Assembly: GCA_031180725.1 (NCBI GenBank)
Contig: JAPSLO010000006.1
Location: forward strand, 1 to 64,000
Source: Roseomonas sp.
GTDB taxonomy: Bacteria; Pseudomonadota; Alphaproteobacteria; Acetobacterales; Acetobacteraceae
Length of the DNA: 64,000 nt
Direction of reading: 5' to 3'
Shown here: piece by piece, positions 8,803 to 17,086 of the stretch
How the letters are laid out: the number at the start of each line of letters is the position of its first letter
Position numbering within the stretch: position 1 is the first letter of the stretch
Program-made: the position numbers and the translations under genes
Notes under the pieces: model-generated
Databases searched by the model: none
Told to the model about the DNA's origin: nothing
Seen by the model: the letters and a program-made list of their open reading frames with translations, nothing else

Positions 8803-9786
8803 ATGCGTCGTCGTCATTTGCTGGCGCTTGGGGCCGGGCTGCCGGCCCGACCCGCGCTTGCCCAGCCGGCGGGCGCGGCCGCGGGCCGGCCGATCCGCAT
8901 CGTCGTGCCCTTCGGCCCCGGTGGCAGCGTGGACGTCGCCGCGCGGCTATTGGCGCGGGAGATGCAGGAACGCTTGGGCCAGCCCATGGTGGTGGAGAAC
9001 CGCACGGGCGGCACCGGCCGCGTGGGCGTCCTGGCTGTGACGCAGGCGCCGCCTGATGGCCAGACCCTGGCGATGGTGAACGCCATCACGCATGGTACGG
9101 TCCCGGCTACCACGGCAGATCCCGGCTACGATGCGTTGCGCGACCTGGTTCCCGTGGTGCGCGCGGCGGAGTCACCGATCGCCCTGATGGCCCATCGCGA
9201 CATGCCGGTGCGCAATGTGGCGGAACTGGTCGCGGCGCTCCGGGCGCGCCCCGGCGCCTACAGCTATGCCACGGGCGGCGCGGGGTCCGGCGCACATCTG
9301 ACAATCGTGCTGTTCTTGACGCAGGCCGGCCTGCCGCTGGAATCCGCACTGCATGTGCCATACCGCGGTGAGGCGCCGGCTCTGGTGGACCTGATCGCCG
9401 GCACCGTGCAGTTCGGCATGTTCGGCGCCGGCAGCCAGGACGCGCTGCAGGGCGGCACGATCCGCGTGCTGGCCACCACCGGAACGGAGCGCTGGAACCG
9501 CTATCCGGACGCGCCGACAATGATCGAGGCCGGCATGCCACAGGTGCTCTATACGGGCTGGAGCGGCCTGGCCGCGCCGCCCGGCACGCCGCCAGCTGTC
9601 ATTGCTCGTCTGAATGCAGCCGCGAACGAGGCGCTGCGGAGCCCTTCGCTGCGTCGCGTTATGGCGGAGAACGGCATCGCCGCGCAGGGCGGCACGCCGG
9701 AGGAATTCGGGCGCCACATCGCCCAGGAAGTGGCCCGCTGGCGCGAGGTGGTGACCAGCAACCGCCTCACCTTCGACGCCAGCTAG
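8803..9786 (+). CDS. Bug/TctC-type receptor (second of a tandem pair)
   Basis: 327 residues with a short signal peptide (MRRRHLLALGAGLPARPALA). The mature N-terminus RPIRIVVPFGPGGSVDVAAR, then MVVENRTGGTGRVG and VPYRGEAPALVDLIAGTVQFG, closely parallel the preceding receptor, so the two are paralogues. GGAGG precedes the ATG, 13 bases after the previous stop, so they share a transcript. No membrane subunits are near. The two may bind related substrates of the catabolic cluster that follows. Confidence 0.92.
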   Translation: MRRRHLLALGAGLPARPALAQPAGAAAGRPIRIVVPFGPGGSVDVAARLLAREMQERLGQPMVVENRTGGTGRVGVLAVTQAPPDGQTLAMVNAITHGTVPATTADPGYDALRDLVPVVRAAESPIALMAHRDMPVRNVAELVAALRARPGAYSYATGGAGSGAHLTIVLFLTQAGLPLESALHVPYRGEAPALVDLIAGTVQFGMFGAGSQDALQGGTIRVLATTGTERWNRYPDAPTMIEAGMPQVLYTGWSGLAAPPGTPPAVIARLNAAANEALRSPSLRRVMAENGIAAQGGTPEEFGRHIAQEVARWREVVTSNRLTFDAS

Positions 9787-9817
9787 ACCGGCAGCTCACC
9801 CGCAGGGCGCCTGGCCG

Positions 9818-10615
9818 TCACGCCCGGGCCGGGCCCAGCATCGCGGCGCGGTAGCGTGCCAGCATTTCCGCCACCAGGTCCCGTCCCGCCTGCACGCGGC
9901 CATGCAGCGGTGCCAGGGCGCCCGGTGCAATGCTGCCGAACAGTCGGTCCCAGTGGGCCGCCAGCCCGCCGACATCGGCCTGCGCCAGCCAGTCGAACTT
10001 CGCCAGCAGATGGGCGCGAAGCCGCGCTGCGTCCGGCAGATGGCGCATGTCGTCGCGCCGGATCACGGGCATGTCGGGCGCACCCAGCATCTCGCCGCCG
10101 AAACTATCGGAGGTGAAGAGCGTGCCACCCTCCCTGTCGTAGAGCCAGCTTGTGCCCAAAGTACGTAGGACCGGCTCCAGCGCCACCAGGTGCGGGAAGC
10201 CGACCGCGCCCAGATCCTCGTTGAGGCGCAGATGCACCACGGGCCCGCCGTGCCAGGTACAGCCCGGCGGCAGATGGATCAACTCCAGTGGAGAGATCGG
10301 GTTGGCCGTGACAACGCCCGCCTCTGGGAAGCTCGCCAGGACCGCCGCCAGGTTGCCGAGTGTGTCGAGCTCAATGCGCGAGGCATAGACGAAGAGCCGT
10401 CGTGCCCCGGCCAGCCCGGGCAGCGCGGCGAGAAGCGCCGGGCCATGCTTCGCGACGCCGGTATCCACAAGCAATGCCCGATCCGCGGTGCGTAGCAGGA
10501 AGACGTTGTAGGGCTCGAAACCGGTGGCACCGGGTGGCACCCAGCTCACCCGGCCATCCACGGGCTCGCATGCGCTAAGCACCAGCAGGTTCGGGGCGAG
10601 TTCGGTGATATGCAT
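9818..10615 (-). CDS. Metallo-beta-lactamase-fold protein with degenerate metal motif
   Basis: 265 residues from the ATG at 10615. The fold is recognisable from YNVFLLRTADRALLVDTGV (strand and Asp before the active site) and the C-terminal LAPLHGR with its conserved His. At the place of the usual HxHxDH the sequence reads ASRIELDTLGN, so the first and last His of the motif are replaced by Arg and Thr. The start is three bases from the stop of the upstream MBL-fold gene, so translation is probably coupled, and the two are paralogues. It could be a non-catalytic partner of the other, or bind a flavin/iron centre differently. Activity unknown. Confidence 0.75.
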   Translation of the reverse strand: MHITELAPNLLVLSACEPVDGRVSWVPPGATGFEPYNVFLLRTADRALLVDTGVAKHGPALLAALPGLAGARRLFVYASRIELDTLGNLAAVLASFPEAGVVTANPISPLELIHLPPGCTWHGGPVVHLRLNEDLGAVGFPHLVALEPVLRTLGTSWLYDREGGTLFTSDSFGGEMLGAPDMPVIRRDDMRHLPDAARLRAHLLAKFDWLAQADVGGLAAHWDRLFGSIAPGALAPLHGRVQAGRDLVAEMLARYRAAMLGPARA

Positions 10616-10619
10616 GGCC

Positions 10620-11393
10620 TCAGCCCCGGATGGCGCGCAGGCCGTCATGGAACACGCGCGTCATAGCCACGGGATCGGTGATGACGCCGCCATGCGCCGG
10701 CGCGACGATGCGCACCGGATGCTCCGCCAGAAAGGCGTCCAGCGCCGCGATGGCGTGCTCTGCCGGCACATGGCGTGTCCAGGACAGGGCGCGCTCGATC
10801 ACCAGCCGCGTCTCGTCCGGTCCGGGCATATGCGGCAACTCCTCGGCCAGCAGCAGGCATTGCCCTGCCTCATGCGCGTGGGTGTAGGGATAGGCGTCGC
10901 TGAGGAAGAGGATCCGTGCCTCGGGCTCGTAGCCCCACAGCGTGTTCGGCAGGTCCCGGATCACCGCCGGTACGAATTCAAGCCGGCGGCCGCCGAGGTC
11001 CAGCGCTTCACCAGCGCGCATCGGACGCATCCGCGCTTCCTGCTCCGGGAAATAGAGGTGGTAGTTGCGCAGGTCGCCCACCACGCTCAGCGCCGGATAC
11101 GCTTCCATCAGCGGCCCGAGATTGCCCATATGCGGCGCCTCAGGATGCGTCGGGAAGACATGGTCCAGCGGCCGCCCTGCCAGCACGCCGGCCAGCTCCG
11201 CCCGCAGGCTCGGCCAGGCGGAGGGCATGCCGGTATCCACCAGCACCGTCGCCCGGGTGCCCGCCAGCAGGAAGCAGGAATTGTGGTTGTGCACCATGCG
11301 GTCCGCCGAGGCGCGCACCGGCAGGCAGGAGCTGAACCAGACGCAGCCTGGCGTGATCTCGCGGGTCTGCGTGATGGTCGTGGTGGTCAACAT
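10620..11393 (-). CDS. Metallo-beta-lactamase-fold protein with HxExxH-type motif
   Basis: 257 residues from the ATG at 11393; the long upstream open frame is low complexity and overlaps the IclR gene. Landmarks: NSCFLLAGTRATVLVDTGM, then FPTHPEAPHMGN where most family members have THxHxDHxGG, LFLSDAYPY, and VAPAHGG. The His-x-Glu-x-x-His pattern recalls the diiron MBL-like domains (flavodiiron/oxygen-binding type, HxExDH), with the Asp replaced by Pro. I therefore read it as a possible diiron or hydrolase protein, not a normal lactamase. First gene of a two-gene unit with its paralogue, divergent from the IclR regulator. Confidence 0.78.
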   Translation of the reverse strand: MLTTTTITQTREITPGCVWFSSCLPVRASADRMVHNHNSCFLLAGTRATVLVDTGMPSAWPSLRAELAGVLAGRPLDHVFPTHPEAPHMGNLGPLMEAYPALSVVGDLRNYHLYFPEQEARMRPMRAGEALDLGGRRLEFVPAVIRDLPNTLWGYEPEARILFLSDAYPYTHAHEAGQCLLLAEELPHMPGPDETRLVIERALSWTRHVPAEHAIAALDAFLAEHPVRIVAPAHGGVITDPVAMTRVFHDGLRAIRG

Positions 11394-11571
11394 GGCGCTT
11401 GTCCTGGACGTGCGGCGCGGCGTTCGGCTAGAGGATTCATGGTGCCGGCGCGCAGGCCGGGGCCATTCGGGGAACGCGGCAGGGCGGGAAGCCGGGGCGG
11501 CTTCGGCGAGCGCAAGCGATCCGGAGGTGGCCCGGTATCCAGCCCGTGCCGGAGTGCGGGAGCGAAGCCGG

Positions 11572-12336
11572 ATGACCAGGCCGGTGCAGGCCCTGGCGCG
11601 GGGGCTGGATGTCCTCGCCTTCCTGAATCGCTGCAACGGGGCGAATTCGAACCAGGTCGCCAAGGCCACGCGGCTGACGCGCGGCACCGCCTATCGCCTG
11701 CTGGAGACGATGGTAGGCATCGGGCTGCTGCGGCGCGACGAGGCGCGCGGCGGCTACTGGCTGACCCAGGATGTGCACCAGCTTTCCGATGGCTTCGACG
11801 ATGAGAGTTGGATCGCCAGCCTGGCCCGCCCGGTCATGGAGGACCTGTGCCGGGAGATCGGCTGGCCCGTGATGTTCACGACGCCGCTCGGCACCCAGAT
11901 GGTCCTGCGCGCCAATACCGACTTCAAGACGCCGCTGGTCTTCGACCGTTTCCCGGTGGGTCATCGCGTGCCCATGTTGGGCAGCGCCAGCGGCCGCGCC
12001 TGGTTGGCCTTCGCGCCGGAGGTCACGCGCCGCATCACTATCGAGTTGATCGCCTCCGGTCCGGCCTCGCCCTGGCGGGAGATGGCCCGCGCCCCGGAGA
12101 AGCTGGCGCGAATGCTGGCGGCGGTGCGGCGGCAGGGATCGGCGATGACGCCCTCGCCGATCGAAGGCGGCAGCACCAGCCTGGCCATGCCGCTGCTGGT
12201 CGGCGACCGTTGCCTGGGCTGCCTGGGCACGCGCTACTTCACCCGGGCCATGCCCGCCCTGGCGGCGCGCGAAACGCTGGTACCGCGGATCGGCGATGCC
12301 GTGCGGCGCATCACCGCGGCGATTGCGGCGGGATAG
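11572..12336 (+). CDS. IclR-family regulator, MhpR-like
   Basis: 254 residues from ATG 11572. Residues about 5-65 are the IclR winged helix (NSNQVAKATRLTRGTAYRLLETM). The remainder resembles the MhpR activator of phenylpropionate catabolism: HQLSDGFDDESWIASLARPV, LGSASGRAWLAFAPE, LAMPLLVGDRCLGCLG and the final RIGDAVRRITAAI. A 255-residue length fits. The long open frame upstream overlaps the MBL gene and is rejected. Its position at the head of the ring-cleavage-type gene set suggests that it senses an aromatic-derived acid and controls the cluster (inference). Confidence 0.88.
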   Translation: MTRPVQALARGLDVLAFLNRCNGANSNQVAKATRLTRGTAYRLLETMVGIGLLRRDEARGGYWLTQDVHQLSDGFDDESWIASLARPVMEDLCREIGWPVMFTTPLGTQMVLRANTDFKTPLVFDRFPVGHRVPMLGSASGRAWLAFAPEVTRRITIELIASGPASPWREMARAPEKLARMLAAVRRQGSAMTPSPIEGGSTSLAMPLLVGDRCLGCLGTRYFTRAMPALAARETLVPRIGDAVRRITAAIAAG

Positions 12337-12365
12337 CAGGGGCCGCATACCGGAAGGCGCGGGTA

Positions 12366-13091
12366 TCACGCCGCGAAAAGGGCACCGCCGACCGAGGGCG
12401 TCTCGCCCATCTGCCGTGCAATGGCCCAGGCCATGGCTTGGTTGCTGCTCACCACTGGCTTGCCCAGCGCCGCTTCCAGCGCCGGGATGGCCGCCAGCGT
12501 CGGCATGTCCGTGCAGCAGATCAGGATGCCCGGCACGTCACGGTGGTTCAGTCGGCCGAGATGTGCTGCCAGCCGTGCTGGCGTGGTGCGCGATACCTCG
12601 CGGAACAGCTCCGGTGATGCGTTGAGGCCGAGGCCGAGCGCGGCGGTCGTCGCAATGCCGGCGGCGTCGAGGTAGCGCATCACCCGCCGGTTCGTCGCCT
12701 CCATATAGGGCGTCAGCAGGGCCACGCGGCGCAGCCCGAGCGCCCGCAGCGCGGCGATGATGGCGCTGCCCACATCCTCCGCTGGCGCCGCCTGGCGCAG
12801 CAGCCCTCGCGCGACCTCGGGCCCGAGTGCCATGGCGGCGCTCGTGCAGCCTAGCATCGCCAGATCCTGCCCGCAGGCGGCTAGGTCGCGCAGCGGCGGG
12901 GCCATCGCCTTCCGCAGCAGGGCGGCCATCTCCGCATCATCCTCGGCCCGCGGCAGCGCCATGCGCGCGGCGTGGAAGCTCAGCCCGGCGAAGCCCGCGC
13001 AATTCAACTCCGCCTCGCAGGTCGTGTTGCCGCCGGGCACGAGAAGTCCGACGCGGCGCGGCATCGGGCCATCCGGAAGCTGGCTTGTCAT
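12366..13091 (-). CDS. Maleate isomerase / Asp-Glu racemase-like enzyme
   Basis: About 241 residues. Family landmarks are VGLLVPGGNTTCEAEL (N-terminal strand), the first active-site Cys in LGCTSAAMALG, and the second Cys in ICCTDMPTLAAIPALEAALGKPVVSSNQAMAWA. This two-cysteine layout is that of maleate cis-trans isomerase and arylmalonate decarboxylase. The product of aromatic or nicotinate ring cleavage is often maleate, which agrees with the neighbours. The start is uncertain between 13103, 13091 and 13064. It lies convergent to the IclR gene and divergent from the amidohydrolase. Confidence 0.82.
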   Translation of the reverse strand: MTSQLPDGPMPRRVGLLVPGGNTTCEAELNCAGFAGLSFHAARMALPRAEDDAEMAALLRKAMAPPLRDLAACGQDLAMLGCTSAAMALGPEVARGLLRQAAPAEDVGSAIIAALRALGLRRVALLTPYMEATNRRVMRYLDAAGIATTAALGLGLNASPELFREVSRTTPARLAAHLGRLNHRDVPGILICCTDMPTLAAIPALEAALGKPVVSSNQAMAWAIARQMGETPSVGGALFAA

Positions 13092-13237
13092 GGCCGGAAG
13101 CATGGCATGGGCGTCCACCAGCGGGCCCCTGCCGCGACGGATGTTCACGATGCGGGCATGTGCCGCGGCCCGGATGCCGCTCCGGCCCGGCCGTGCCACG
13201 GCTGCCGGCCACAGTGTTGGTGTATGGGAAGGGCTGC

Positions 13238-14446
13238 ATGGCCGCATCGCCGGAAGGCGTCCGCGAGATCTGGCCGCGGGAAATCACCTCGGAAACCGAC
13301 ACGCGCGAGCAGTTGCGGCTGGAGGCCGCGCACCGCCGTCGGCGCGGCTATGACGACCTGTTCATCGTGGATCTCGACGCCCACCACTTCGAGACGGAGT
13401 CCTGGAATGACTTGGTAGAATTCATCGAGGATCCGATCCTTCGCCACACGGCGCTGAGCTACAAGCGCCGGCCGGACAGCCGCCTGCCGCCGGTGCTGCT
13501 GCACACCAATGGCGGCCAGTTCTCCCAGAGCGCGGCGGGGCGCATTCCGCATTCCAGCCTCTCGCCCGGCGAAGCGGTGGACGATCCCACTGTACACCGC
13601 GATGTGGTGCCGCTGCGGCGATCGATGGATGCCATGGGCATCGCGCGCATGGTCATTTTCCCCAATGCGCTGCTGCAGCTCGGCACACATCCCGACCCGA
13701 ATGTCGAGGTGAACCTCGCCTTCGCCTATATGCGGCTGCTGACGGAGCGGATCCTGCCTGGCGACCCGCGGCTGAAGACCATGGCTTTCCTGCCCTTCTG
13801 CGACCCCACGGCCTGCGAGCGGATGGTGCAGACCTATGCCGACCATCCCGACGTGATCGGCTTCATGATCACCAGCGTGCGCAAGCACCCGGTGCACCAC
13901 AATGCCTATATGCGGCTCTACGGAATGCTGCAGGAAATCGGCAAGCCGCTGGCCTTCCATGCTGGCATCGACACGCAGAGCGGCATGATGCTGCAACTCG
14001 ACCGCTTCGTGTCCATGCACGCCGTCTCCTTCGCGCTGTCGAACATGATCCACATGACGAACTGGGTCATGCACGGCATGGGGGAACGCTTCCCCCGCCT
14101 CAACCTGGTGTGGATCGAGGCCGGGCTCGCCTATCTGCCCTTCCTGATGCAACGGCTGGACAATGAGTACCTGATGCGCCAGTCGGAAGCGCCGCTGCTG
14201 AAGCGCCTGCCCAGCAGCTACATCCGCGACATGTATCACTGCGCCCAGCCGATGGAGCGCACCAACATGAAGCTGCTCGAAGCAACTTTCGAGGCGATCG
14301 ACGGCGAGAACAAGGTGCTCTTCTCCTCCGACTGGCCGCATTGGGATTTCGACGCGCCTTCGGTGATCATGGACCTGCCCTTCCTGTCGGAGCAGGGCAA
14401 GCGCAACATCCTGGGCGAGACCGCCCGCCGCCTGTTCCGTCTGTAG
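13238..14446 (+). CDS. Amidohydrolase family 2 (ACMSD-like) metal-dependent hydrolase/decarboxylase
   Basis: 402 residues from ATG 13238, preceded by GGGAAGGG. The TIM-barrel landmarks of the ACMSD/amidohydrolase-2 family are visible: the first metal site DLDAHHFETESW (residues about 46-57), the barrel His in PLAFHAGIDTQ, and SSDWPHWDFD near the C-terminus with the metal-binding Asp. The family contains decarboxylases of aromatic and muconate acids as well as hydrolases. Followed after 16 bases by the Rieske gene, so it heads an operon of four. Confidence 0.88.
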   Translation: MAASPEGVREIWPREITSETDTREQLRLEAAHRRRRGYDDLFIVDLDAHHFETESWNDLVEFIEDPILRHTALSYKRRPDSRLPPVLLHTNGGQFSQSAAGRIPHSSLSPGEAVDDPTVHRDVVPLRRSMDAMGIARMVIFPNALLQLGTHPDPNVEVNLAFAYMRLLTERILPGDPRLKTMAFLPFCDPTACERMVQTYADHPDVIGFMITSVRKHPVHHNAYMRLYGMLQEIGKPLAFHAGIDTQSGMMLQLDRFVSMHAVSFALSNMIHMTNWVMHGMGERFPRLNLVWIEAGLAYLPFLMQRLDNEYLMRQSEAPLLKRLPSSYIRDMYHCAQPMERTNMKLLEATFEAIDGENKVLFSSDWPHWDFDAPSVIMDLPFLSEQGKRNILGETARRLFRL

Positions 14447-14462
14447 ACGCGGGGAGAACGCC

Positions 14463-14825
14463 ATGGAGGTCTTCGTCGCCGCCCTTGCGGACCTGGCCGA
14501 TCGCGAACGGCGCGTGATCGAGGTGCATGGGGTGGAGATTGGCGTGTTCCGCCTGGGCGATACGGTCGTGGCCTATCGCAACCGCTGCCCACATCAGGGT
14601 GGGCCGGTGTGCCAGGGCCGGCTGATGCCGAAGGTGGAGGAACCGCTGGCCGCGGATGGCAGCGCGCTGGGCCTGCGCTTCTCGGAGGATGTGGTGCATC
14701 TGGTCTGCCCCTGGCACGGCTATGAATTCGTGCTGTCCAGCGGCGAGCATCCCGGCGCGCCCGATCTGCGGCTGCGCCGCTACCGCACGGAGTTGCGGGA
14801 TGGCCAGGTGTACGTTCATGTCTGA
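14463..14825 (+). CDS. Stand-alone Rieske [2Fe-2S] protein
   Basis: 120 residues, one Rieske domain. The cluster ligands are Cys-His in CPHQGGPVCQG (residues about 42-52) and Cys-His in CPWHGYEF (residues about 80-87). The insert between the two motifs is about 30 residues, longer than in simple ferredoxins. There is no oxygenase alpha subunit nearby, so it may donate electrons to a distant oxygenase or serve as a subunit of the adjacent hydrolase. The stop overlaps the next start in TGATG, so the following small gene is translationally coupled. Confidence 0.9.
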   Translation: MEVFVAALADLADRERRVIEVHGVEIGVFRLGDTVVAYRNRCPHQGGPVCQGRLMPKVEEPLAADGSALGLRFSEDVVHLVCPWHGYEFVLSSGEHPGAPDLRLRRYRTELRDGQVYVHV

Positions 14826-15109
14826 TGGCACCGATGTCTGATCCGCCCGAGGCGGCGGCGCTGCGGGAAGCACTGCAACGGCTGACCGACCGGCTCGACG
14901 CCGGGGAGGTGCTGCCGGCGGAGCTGGCGCAGGCGGCGCTGGCTTTCGGCGCCCGCGCCTATGCCGCCGCTGTCGCACAAGGCAACCCCACCGTCCCCGC
15001 CTTGCCGCCGGAGGTGACACCGACCGAGGTGGTGGTCACCGTCAGCGCCATGCTGCGTGCGGCGGGGCTGAACAGCTTCGACCTTGCCATGTGGTTCCAC
15101 CGGGGCTGA
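14825..15109 (+). CDS. Unknown small protein coupled to the Rieske gene
   Basis: 94 residues; I do not recognise the family. It is mostly helical by composition (EAAALREALQRLTDRLDAGE, LAQAALAFGARAYAAAVAQG) and ends in a conserved-looking segment TPTEVVVTVSAMLRAAGLNS followed by FDLAMWFHRG. No signal peptide, no cysteines, no metal motif. An in-frame Met at 14834 could be the real start. The overlap with the Rieske stop and the position before the deacetylase suggest a small structural or regulatory subunit of the same complex. Confidence 0.75.
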   Translation: MAPMSDPPEAAALREALQRLTDRLDAGEVLPAELAQAALAFGARAYAAAVAQGNPTVPALPPEVTPTEVVVTVSAMLRAAGLNSFDLAMWFHRG

Positions 15110-15141
15110 CCCTGGCGGGCCGTTCCAGGAGACCGGATCCG

Positions 15142-16050
15142 ATGCACTATCCTTTCGTGCCGCTGCCGCACCGCAAGCCGCTCCGTTGGCCGAATGGCGC
15201 GCGCATCGCGATGCTGCTGACCACGAATTTCGAGTACTGGGATCCCACCAAGGATACCGACAAGCCTTTCTACCCGGGCGGCCCCTCCATCATCACGGAC
15301 ATGCTGCCGGGCAATGTCTACGACAACCCGAACTGGACCTGGCGGGAATACGGCCAGCGCGTGGGCGTGTGGCGCATGTTCCGGGCCTTCGAGGCCGCCG
15401 GCGTGCCCACCAGCTGCACCATGAATGCCAAAATGGGCCTGGAACGCCGCCCGGTGGTGCAGCATGCCATCGACAAGGGCTGGGAGATCGTGGCCCACAA
15501 CTACGTGCAGACCGACCTGCTTTCGAACTACCAGTTCGACATCGAGGGCGAGCGCCGGGTGATCCGGGAGACGCTGCGCGTCTATCGCGAGGTGGTCGGC
15601 AAGCCGGCGCGCGGCTGGCTTTCCTGCTCGCTGCGCTCCACGCCCAACACGGCGGACATCCTGGCTGAGGAAGGGCTGATCTTTTTCACCGACCTGCTGA
15701 ACGACGACCAGCCCTATCTGATCCACACGGAATCCGGGAAGCCGATGGTCTCCATCCCCTACACCTCGGAGGTGAACGATTTCACGGTCTTCCTGCGCCA
15801 GGGCAAGGACGTGAACGGCGCCTTCGCCGTGTTCAAGGAGCAGTTCGACGAGCTGTATCGCGAAGGCGCGGAGAGCGGGCGACTGATGAATATTGGTCTG
15901 CATCCGCATGTGATCGGCCAGCCCTTCCGTATCCGCGCGCTGCGCGACTTCATCGCCTACGCGAAGACCTTCCCCGATGTGTGGTGGACCACGCGGGAGG
16001 AGATCGCGGAATGGTATCTGCGGAACCACGCGGACCACATCGCGCCCTGA
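15142..16050 (+). CDS. Polysaccharide-deacetylase/allantoinase-like (NodB-fold) hydrolase
   Basis: 302 residues from ATG 15142, with AGGAG upstream. The NodB-type barrel begins at RIAMLLTTNFEYWD (where the usual TFDD motif is altered to TTNFEYWD), continues with SCTMNAKMGLERRP, GWEIVAHNYVQTDLL (metal-site His) and ends with GLHPHVIGQPFRI. This is the arrangement of the cytosolic PuuE allantoinase and cyclic-imidase relatives, not of cell-wall deacetylases; there is no signal peptide. It would open a cyclic amide or imide, in line with the other hydrolases of the cluster. Confidence 0.85.
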   Translation: MHYPFVPLPHRKPLRWPNGARIAMLLTTNFEYWDPTKDTDKPFYPGGPSIITDMLPGNVYDNPNWTWREYGQRVGVWRMFRAFEAAGVPTSCTMNAKMGLERRPVVQHAIDKGWEIVAHNYVQTDLLSNYQFDIEGERRVIRETLRVYREVVGKPARGWLSCSLRSTPNTADILAEEGLIFFTDLLNDDQPYLIHTESGKPMVSIPYTSEVNDFTVFLRQGKDVNGAFAVFKEQFDELYREGAESGRLMNIGLHPHVIGQPFRIRALRDFIAYAKTFPDVWWTTREEIAEWYLRNHADHIAP

Positions 16051-16063
16051 CGCGGCGATGGGC

Positions 16064-16975
16064 TCAGCCTGGCGTCCCGCCGGGCTGGCCCTCGATCTGT
16101 TGCAGGAGCCAGGCCAGGAAAGCGCGAGCATTGCGGCTGGGCGGCCGGTCCATGGGCCAGACGACATAATGGCCCAGCGGCCGTTCCAACGGCCTCTCGA
16201 ACAGCGGCACCAGGCTGCCTGCCGCGATCTCCGGGCCCAGCAGGTGGATCTGGCCCATCGCCACGCCGAGCCCCGCCTCCGCCGCCTGATAGGTCAGGAC
16301 GGAACTGGTGAATTCCATGCCATTCCGCGGCAGGTCCGGCAGTCCGATCGCCACCAGCCAGTCGCGCCAGTCGTCCCGGCGATAGCGCGAGATCAGCAGG
16401 CGATGCCGCGCCAGATCAGTCGGCTGGCGCAGCGGCAACTTCCCTTGCAGAAGATTCGGCGCACAGACCGGCTGGATGACATCCGGCAGCAGCAGGCGCC
16501 TGTGCAGGCCGGGCCAGGCGCCACGGCCGAACTGGATCGCCAGGTCGACCTCGCGGTCGCGGCCCCGGAAATCCACTGGCGCGACGGTGTGGCTCAACTT
16601 CACCTGCACCTCGGGATGCGCGGCCTGGAAGCCGGGCAGGCGGTGCAGCAGCCATTTCGCGGCGAAGGTGGCATAGACGCGCAGCCGCAGCGGCGCCTCC
16701 TCCTTCGCCTGGCGCAGCCGCTGCGTGGCCTGCGCGATCGCCTGAAAGGCCGGCGCCACGGCCTGGCGATAGCCCTCGCCGGCCGGGGTCAGCGTCACGC
16801 CCCGGCGGCCGCGGATGAAGAGCGGCTGGCCTAGATAGCCTTCCAGCACCGCCACCTGGCGGCTGACCGCCGACTGTGTGACACCCAGCTCCTCCGCGGC
16901 CTCGGCGAAGCTGCCCAGGCGGGCGGCCACCTCGAAGACATGCAACGGGTTGAGCGGCGGGATCGGGCGGGACAC
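16064..16975 (-). CDS. LysR-family regulator, GcvA-like
   Basis: 303 residues from GTG 16975. The helix-turn-helix (FAEAAEELGVTQSAVSRQVAVL, shown in part: AEELGVTQSAVSRQVAVL, and RGRRGVTLTPAGEGY) and the N-terminal PPLNPLHVFEVAARLGSF are those of the GcvA group. It is divergent from the acyl-CoA dehydrogenase operon starting at 17087, with a CTTGAG-N5-CTCAAG box in the gap. No good ribosome binding site precedes the GTG. Confidence 0.88.
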   Translation of the reverse strand: MSRPIPPLNPLHVFEVAARLGSFAEAAEELGVTQSAVSRQVAVLEGYLGQPLFIRGRRGVTLTPAGEGYRQAVAPAFQAIAQATQRLRQAKEEAPLRLRVYATFAAKWLLHRLPGFQAAHPEVQVKLSHTVAPVDFRGRDREVDLAIQFGRGAWPGLHRRLLLPDVIQPVCAPNLLQGKLPLRQPTDLARHRLLISRYRRDDWRDWLVAIGLPDLPRNGMEFTSSVLTYQAAEAGLGVAMGQIHLLGPEIAAGSLVPLFERPLERPLGHYVVWPMDRPPSRNARAFLAWLLQQIEGQPGGTPG

Positions 16976-16988
16976 TTTGGATGGCAGA

Positions 16989-17005
16989 CTTGAGGAAAAC
17001 TCAAG
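16989..17005. promoter_or_regulatory. LysR-type operator (CTTGAG-N5-CTCAAG)
   Basis: A perfect 6-base inverted repeat with a five-A/G spacer that contains the T-N11-A pattern of LysR boxes, 13 bases upstream of the LysR start and about 80 bases upstream of the acyl-CoA dehydrogenase. GcvA-type regulators recognise CTTGAG-like half sites, so this is a good candidate for autoregulation and operon control. Confidence 0.55.
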
Positions 17006-17086
17006 CTAACCTAACCTCTCCTCAGTTGATCGTCCAAGTGCCGTTGCGCCAGAACCCGGCGGGACAGAGAGGGAGGAAGGCGGCCG

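Noticed and set aside
7780-8817. 345-residue minus-strand frame across the Bug receptor gene
   Set aside because: Composition is His/Arg/Gly-rich with no domain; the plus strand encodes a typical TctC protein.
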